Positions 34,204-37,933 of a DNA stretch of 37,933 bases are shown piece by piece. A program made the position numbers and the translations under genes. Under the pieces are notes generated by a model. The model saw only the letters and a list, made by a program, of their open reading frames with translations. It was not told the DNA's origin and did not search any database. This stretch comes from CAYJAZ01 sp964370095 (GTDB lineage Bacteria > Desulfobacterota > Desulfovibrionia > Desulfovibrionales > Desulfovibrionaceae), in the NCBI GenBank assembly GCA_964370095.1, contig CAYJHJ010000013.1:1-37933 (forward strand). Reading direction: 5' to 3'. Numbering within the stretch: the first letter of the stretch is position 1; every line of letters starts with the position of its first letter.

Positions 34204-35448
34204 TTACCCTTCAATATATGGATTAAAATAACCGAACTTCAACCAAGGGCAAGCCTTACGCAGTCTTTTGATAAAATTCGTCAGGCCCATAGAAGGTGAA
34301 TCATTTTTAATCAAATCAGTATACATTTCAGGATCTATATTGAGATTTCTTAATTGAATAAAATCAACTTTATATTTTGTAATAACATCTATAAGCGAAT
34401 CTAATTCTGCTTCAGTATCAGTAACACAAGGAAAATACAAAAGATTAAAGGAAATAAAAATATTATTCTTACGAGCATAGTGCATTGATTTTTTCACATC
34501 ATCAAAACTATAGCCTTTAGGGCGATAATAAAGGGCGTATCTTTCATCAATAGTTGAATTTAGGCTTATTCGTAAAGAAGAAAGCCCTACTTTGCATAAT
34601 TCATCAATAGCTTCGGGCATTGAAGCATTAGAGTTCAAATTCACTGTTCCGCGGCCTTTTTGCTTGCGAAATTCATCTACTGTTTCAATAAGAAGCTTTG
34701 CTTGAGTGAGAGGTTCACCCTCACAGCCTTGCCCAAAAGAAAAAATTGGTTTTTCTTTTTCAAATTGAGAATGAAAAAACATCAATTCAAGGATTTCTTC
34801 TTTTGATGGTGTAAATGCCATTCTATTTTGAGGGCTTGCACAAATTTTTGAGCTTTCTTCTTGAAAAGAAATACAGCCAATACACGAAGCATTGCACACT
34901 TTAGAAACAGGAATAGGGGCTTCATACCTGCCTAAACACAAATTTCTTGCAGCAGGGCAGGCATATTTCATAACACAATTATTCATAAGATGTTGAATAA
35001 GCCTATTTTGAGGAAATTCTTCTATAATTGCTTTTGCTCTTTTAATAATTTTCTTTTGTGAAACATTACTGAAAACTTGCCTATCATCCATATCAACTTT
35101 TTTAGCGGCAACATAAAAATCATCACCTATCATCCCTACCGCGGCATAGGCAAATAAGGGAAGAGTTTGTGCTTCTTCTTCACTTATATAAGCAGGGTGT
35201 GAGCTTAGAGTATAGCCCGGGGCAATAAATGCTGCAACAGCCAATTCTTCCAAAACTTCAATTTCACCGCTTTCTTTATTGATGCCAACTGCTCTTCGTG
35301 AGGGAAGAAGAAAAAGCTCACTTTCATCAGGCAAAGGAATAATCTCATCAGGGCGTGGCAAAGCAAATTCTTTTCCTCTGCGAACTAAAGTTTCAAGCTC
35401 AGGGTGATCGTAAATGTTACCTTGCCTATCTGCGTATAATAAATTCAT
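34204..35448 (-). CDS. Radical SAM protein of unknown specificity, with extra cysteines
   Basis: The 414-residue protein has the radical SAM cluster motif CNASCIGC (Cys185, Cys189, Cys192). SFGQGCEGEPLTQ (about 240) matches the SAM-binding Gly-Glu region, and the later strands are NLNSNASMPEAI, LRISLNST and FNLLYFPCVTDTEAE. The N-terminal 150 residues form a separate beta-rich domain without known motif. Four further cysteines lie close to the cluster (158, 164, 171, 203), suggesting a second metal site. It is 12 bp from the TRASH/YHS-like gene and 11 bp from holA. The reaction cannot be assigned from sequence. Homologues in sulfate reducers are usually labelled only as radical SAM proteins. 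Confidence 0.85.
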   Translation of the reverse strand: MNLLYADRQGNIYDHPELETLVRRGKEFALPRPDEIIPLPDESELFLLPSRRAVGINKESGEIEVLEELAVAAFIAPGYTLSSHPAYISEEEAQTLPLFAYAAVGMIGDDFYVAAKKVDMDDRQVFSNVSQKKIIKRAKAIIEEFPQNRLIQHLMNNCVMKYACPAARNLCLGRYEAPIPVSKVCNASCIGCISFQEESSKICASPQNRMAFTPSKEEILELMFFHSQFEKEKPIFSFGQGCEGEPLTQAKLLIETVDEFRKQKGRGTVNLNSNASMPEAIDELCKVGLSSLRISLNSTIDERYALYYRPKGYSFDDVKKSMHYARKNNIFISFNLLYFPCVTDTEAELDSLIDVITKYKVDFIQLRNLNIDPEMYTDLIKNDSPSMGLTNFIKRLRKACPWLKFGYFNPYIEG

Positions 35449-35460
35449 AACTACCTAAAA

Positions 35461-35718
35461 TTATTGCTCAAGCTTTTTAATGTAAGCATCTCTGCACTCA
35501 TAACTGCAGAAAAAATGCCTATCTTCACCATTTTTAACGCTAATAGCGGCTTCTGGGTCAACATAAGTTCCGCACTCAGGATCTTTCACAAGTTCACCGT
35601 TAGCAATAAGTTTTTCTTGTGTTTCTTTTTCATCTTCAACATGTTTCTTTCTATCATTTGTAAAAAGTCTAAATAACACATAGCCTGCAATGGCAAATAT
35701 TAGTAATTTCCAAATCAT
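35461..35718 (-). CDS. Small membrane-anchored TRASH/YHS-like metal-binding protein
   Basis: This encodes 85 residues: one N-terminal membrane helix (about 3-19), a charged linker, then a short metal-binding-like domain with Cys49 (KDPECGTYVDPEAA) and the C-X3-C pair at 71 and 75 (HFFCSYECRDAYI). This is the layout of the YHS/TRASH (MYM-type) zinc-binding modules, in the small-membrane-protein form often labelled PP0621 family. The domain probably faces the cytoplasm or periplasm as a metal-binding tether; direction is not certain. AGGAAG lies before the ATG. It is 11 bp after folK and 12 bp before the radical SAM gene. Confidence 0.85.
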   Translation of the reverse strand: MIWKLLIFAIAGYVLFRLFTNDRKKHVEDEKETQEKLIANGELVKDPECGTYVDPEAAISVKNGEDRHFFCSYECRDAYIKKLEQ

Positions 35719-35729
35719 AACTTCCTCTT

Positions 35730-36239
35730 TTATTTTTGAAAGATTTTATTTCCTTCAATTTTATAATTAATTTCAGCAAGATAGCTTTTAATCCCTCTAC
35801 CCTCATGCGTATAATCAGGGGCAATTTCCTCCAAGGGCACAAGCACAAATGCTCGTTCAAACATTCTTATATGCGGTATAGTAAGCATTGTTTCGCAAAA
35901 AGTATAGGGCTTAAAATCTAAAATATCGATATCAATTGTACGTGCTGCATTGCGATTATTTTTATCACGCACTCTATGTAGATTATATTCTATTTCTGCA
36001 ATTTTTTCAAGTAATGAGTATGGGGTTAAATCCTTTGCCTCAAAAGAAGCCACACAGTTGGTAAACCATTCTTGATTTTTATCTCCCCAAGGTTCTGTAA
36101 GCCAATAAGATGATTTTTTTATAAGTGTGATATCAGGCACTTGGCAAATCATTGAAATTGCTTTTTCAATAATTTCTTCCATGTTTCCCATGTTTGAGCC
36201 AAAGCCTAAATAAAAAATTTCTTCTGTTTCTTTTACCAT
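35730..36239 (-). CDS. folK: 2-amino-4-hydroxy-6-hydroxymethyldihydropteridine pyrophosphokinase
   Basis: HPPK transfers pyrophosphate from ATP to the pterin in folate biosynthesis. The 169-residue protein has YLGFGSNMGN at the N-terminus, the substrate loop TEPWGDKNQEWFTNCV, and RNAARTIDIDILDF, which matches the R-TIDIDIL signature with the two Mg-binding aspartates. Then PHIRMFERAFVLVPLEEIAPDY completes the fold. It is the first gene of the minus-strand run folK, TRASH/YHS-like, radical SAM, holA, radC, lon. Divergent to the aldehyde dehydrogenase gene with 98 bp between them. Confidence 0.95.
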   Translation of the reverse strand: MVKETEEIFYLGFGSNMGNMEEIIEKAISMICQVPDITLIKKSSYWLTEPWGDKNQEWFTNCVASFEAKDLTPYSLLEKIAEIEYNLHRVRDKNNRNAARTIDIDILDFKPYTFCETMLTIPHIRMFERAFVLVPLEEIAPDYTHEGRGIKSYLAEINYKIEGNKIFQK

Positions 36240-36299
36240 ATAGTCATACCTTCAACTAAAATATCCTTTACAAAAACATTCATATCAATTATCATTTAA

Positions 36300-36305
36300 T
36301 ATAAT
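36300..36305 (+). promoter_or_regulatory. Possible -10 element for the aldehyde dehydrogenase gene
   Basis: A perfect TATAAT lies 32 nt before the ATG at 36338. No good -35 sits at the right distance in this 98-bp divergent region, so the call is weak. Confidence 0.3.
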
Positions 36306-36337
36306 CAAATGCAAACCATATTCATGGAGATTTAGTT

Positions 36338-37741
36338 ATGCAAAATTCCCTCTCAGATTCAAATTCTCATTTAATAAAAGATCTTATAACACATCAAAGA
36401 AGGTTTTTTGATTCCGGCACCAGCCTAGAGCTTAATTATAGAATTAAAGTACTTAAAAAATTAAAAAAAGAAATTAAATCAAAAGAAAAATTAATCTTTA
36501 AAGCCCTTGAAAATGATTTAGGGAAAAGCCCTTTAGAATCATTTGCTACTGAACTTTTAAGTATTTATGAAGAAATTTCATTCATGCTAAAAAATATTAG
36601 AAAGCTTGCAAAAAAAAGATATTCACGTTCGCCTTTATTAGTTTTTCCTGCTAAAAGCTATATCCAAGCCGAACCATTAGGCATAAGCCTTATCATTTCG
36701 CCTTGGAACTATCCTTTTATGCTGAGCTTTAAACCGCTTATAGGTGCCATTGCTGCAGGAAACTGCGTAATATTAAAACCTTCAGAACTTTCACCACACT
36801 CTTCAAAAATTCTAAATGATATTATTTCAAATGTTTTTGACATAGGCCATGCGGCTGTTGTTGAAGGCGGAGTTGAAGCTTCAACTGCACTTTTAGAAGA
36901 AAGGTTTGACTTTATTTTCTATACAGGCAGCACAAGAGTTGGCAAAATTGTTATGGAGGCAGCAAGCAAAAATCTTACACCTGTTTGCCTTGAGCTTGGC
37001 GGCAAATCACCTACTGTAGTTTTAGAAGATGCTAATATAAACCTTGCTGCAAAAAGAATTTTATTCGGAAAAATTTTCAATGCGGGTCAAACTTGTATTG
37101 CCCCCGATTATGTGCTTGCACATAAAAATATCAAGTCAAAACTTATTGAAGAAATTCAGCTCACGCTTATAGACTTTCTTGGAAGTGATTTAATCAATAA
37201 TCCTGATTATCCTAAAATTATTAATGCAAAAGCCTTTGATAGACTTATTGACTTAGCAAACACTTCCATGAGCACATCAGTTCTTAATCTTCCGATGATG
37301 TGTGATAGAGAGAAACTTAAAATTGCTCTTACAGTAATTGATAACCCAAAACTTGATTCAAAGCTTATGCAAGAAGAAATTTTTGGCCCACTCTTGCCTG
37401 TTCTTGAAATTGAAAGCTATGAAGAAGCTGTTGACTTTATAAGAAATAATGAAAAACCCCTTGCCGCATATCTTTTCACGGAAAATAAAAAATATCAAGA
37501 GCATTTTTCTACTTATGTAAGTGCAGGTGGTATTTCTATAAATGATACTCTTTTACACCTTGTTTCTAAAATGCCATTCGGCGGTGTTGGAATGAGTGGT
37601 ATGGGAAAATATTTTGGCAAAGCTTCTTTTGATCTTTTTTCAAACCTGAAAGGAGTTTTAAATAAATCAACCCGCTTTGATTTTAATTTACGTTATCAAC
37701 CTTATCCTAAAATGATAAAGAATTTTTTTCAAAGAAAATAA
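36338..37741 (+). CDS. Aldehyde dehydrogenase, class 3 (ALDH3-like)
   Basis: This is an NAD(P)-dependent aldehyde dehydrogenase. The 467-residue length is that of the short ALDH3 group, not the 490-500 of ALDH1/2. Asn124 (SPWNYPF), Glu219 (LELGGKSP) and the nucleophile Cys253 (NAGQTCIAPDY) are all present. The usual TGSTRVGKIV, EEIFGPLLPV and PFGGVGMSGMGKYFGKASFD motifs are also there, and the C-terminal RYQPY matches the ALDH3 RYPPY motif. It could oxidise fatty or aromatic aldehydes; substrate is not visible. GGAG lies 8 nt before the ATG. It is a single gene followed by a strong terminator. Confidence 0.93.
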   Translation: MQNSLSDSNSHLIKDLITHQRRFFDSGTSLELNYRIKVLKKLKKEIKSKEKLIFKALENDLGKSPLESFATELLSIYEEISFMLKNIRKLAKKRYSRSPLLVFPAKSYIQAEPLGISLIISPWNYPFMLSFKPLIGAIAAGNCVILKPSELSPHSSKILNDIISNVFDIGHAAVVEGGVEASTALLEERFDFIFYTGSTRVGKIVMEAASKNLTPVCLELGGKSPTVVLEDANINLAAKRILFGKIFNAGQTCIAPDYVLAHKNIKSKLIEEIQLTLIDFLGSDLINNPDYPKIINAKAFDRLIDLANTSMSTSVLNLPMMCDREKLKIALTVIDNPKLDSKLMQEEIFGPLLPVLEIESYEEAVDFIRNNEKPLAAYLFTENKKYQEHFSTYVSAGGISINDTLLHLVSKMPFGGVGMSGMGKYFGKASFDLFSNLKGVLNKSTRFDFNLRYQPYPKMIKNFFQRK

Positions 37742-37806
37742 CTTTATTAAATTTTGTTTATATTGAAAGCCATACGATTTTCTTTTGAAAAAAATTATAA
37801 GAAAAT

Positions 37807-37841
37807 AAAAAAAAGGAGCAATAAATTGCTCCTTTTTTTTT
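37807..37841. terminator. Bidirectional terminator between the aldehyde dehydrogenase gene and dsrC
   Basis: AAGGAGCAA pairs with TTGCTCCTT around TAAA, extended by the flanking A and T runs (37807-37821 with 37826-37841), giving a nine-T tail. The A-run serves the convergent dsrC. Confidence 0.92.
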
Positions 37842-37855
37842 GCAAAGTAAATATA

Positions 37856-37933
37856 CTATACACAACCGGTAGGTTTAGGAAGACCTGCCATTTTGCAAGC
37901 TCCTTTACCTGGTCCAGATGGGAAAAGTTCGTA
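37856..37933 (-). CDS. dsrC: DsrC sulfur carrier, C-terminal end (partial, 5' end outside the window)
   Basis: Only the last 25 codons are present. They read YELFPSGPGKGACKMAGLP then KPTGCV and stop, which is the near-invariant flexible arm of DsrC. Both redox cysteines are there: one in GAC, and the penultimate one, separated by ten residues (C-X10-C). The presence of both distinguishes DsrC from TusE-type relatives that keep only the last cysteine. DsrC forms the trisulfide product of dissimilatory sulfite reductase and is re-reduced by the DsrMKJOP membrane complex. The gene is read leftward and ends at the terminator shared with the aldehyde dehydrogenase gene. Identification of this fragment is firm because the motif is so conserved. 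Confidence 0.92.
   Translation of the reverse strand, partial: YELFPSGPGKGACKMAGLPKPTGCV

Overview
The window is AT-rich bacterial chromosome, densely coded, with 29 complete or near-complete genes, a partial gene at the right edge and possibly another at the left edge. The best taxonomic clue is the right edge: the last 25 codons of a minus-strand gene encode the C-terminus of DsrC, with its two redox cysteines (Cys-X10-Cys, the second next to last). DsrC is the sulfur carrier of dissimilatory sulfite reduction. With a TauE/SafE-type anion exporter, a sigma-28-type chemoreceptor promoter and double-membrane envelope genes, this suggests a low-GC, motile, Gram-negative sulfite or sulfate reducer, probably Desulfovibrionaceae-like and perhaps host-associated. 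The family assignment is inference.

Layout. 1-3.2 kb: a membrane protein of unknown function, an outer-membrane beta-barrel protein, a small hypothetical protein, and murI (glutamate racemase) preceded by a tiny leader ORF. 3.35-9.2 kb: a complete three-gene RND efflux operon (lipoprotein adaptor, inner-membrane pump, lipoprotein outer-membrane channel) closed by a strong terminator. 9.3-14.3 kb, minus strand: a methyl-accepting chemotaxis protein with its own sigma-28-like promoter, a TauE/SafE exporter plus pyridoxal kinase pair, and a DEDDh exonuclease. 14.4-19.2 kb, minus strand: AmiC-type amidase, der and purA. 19.3-26.2 kb, minus strand: a lone metal/siderophore-type binding protein, RNase J, a GNAT acetyltransferase, a small zinc-ribbon protein, thrC and a phenylacetate-CoA ligase. 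26.5-29.5 kb: hup (HU), a papain-like/C39-like protein on the other strand, metK and an unrecognised acidic protein. 29.6-36.2 kb, minus strand: a tight run folK, TRASH/YHS-like membrane protein, radical SAM protein, holA, radC, lon. 36.3 kb to the end: an ALDH3-like aldehyde dehydrogenase, then the convergent dsrC end.

The most unusual structure is a non-coding repeat found at two loci (14.29-14.48 kb and 24.61-24.95 kb). At each locus a structured core of 115-119 bp lies just after the stop codon of a gene, and is followed by a second copy of the last 34-38 bp of that same gene. The unit (core plus gene-end copy) is 153 bp at both loci although the gene ends are unrelated in sequence. At the second locus the unit is present twice in perfect tandem. 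In both cases it separates two same-strand genes that would otherwise be nearly adjacent. It looks like an insertion that duplicates the 3' end of its host gene. I do not recognise it as a known element.

No tRNA, rRNA, CRISPR array, insertion sequence or integrase was seen. Most genes are housekeeping; the accessory-looking items are the RND operon, the chemoreceptor, the C39-like protein and the repeat units.
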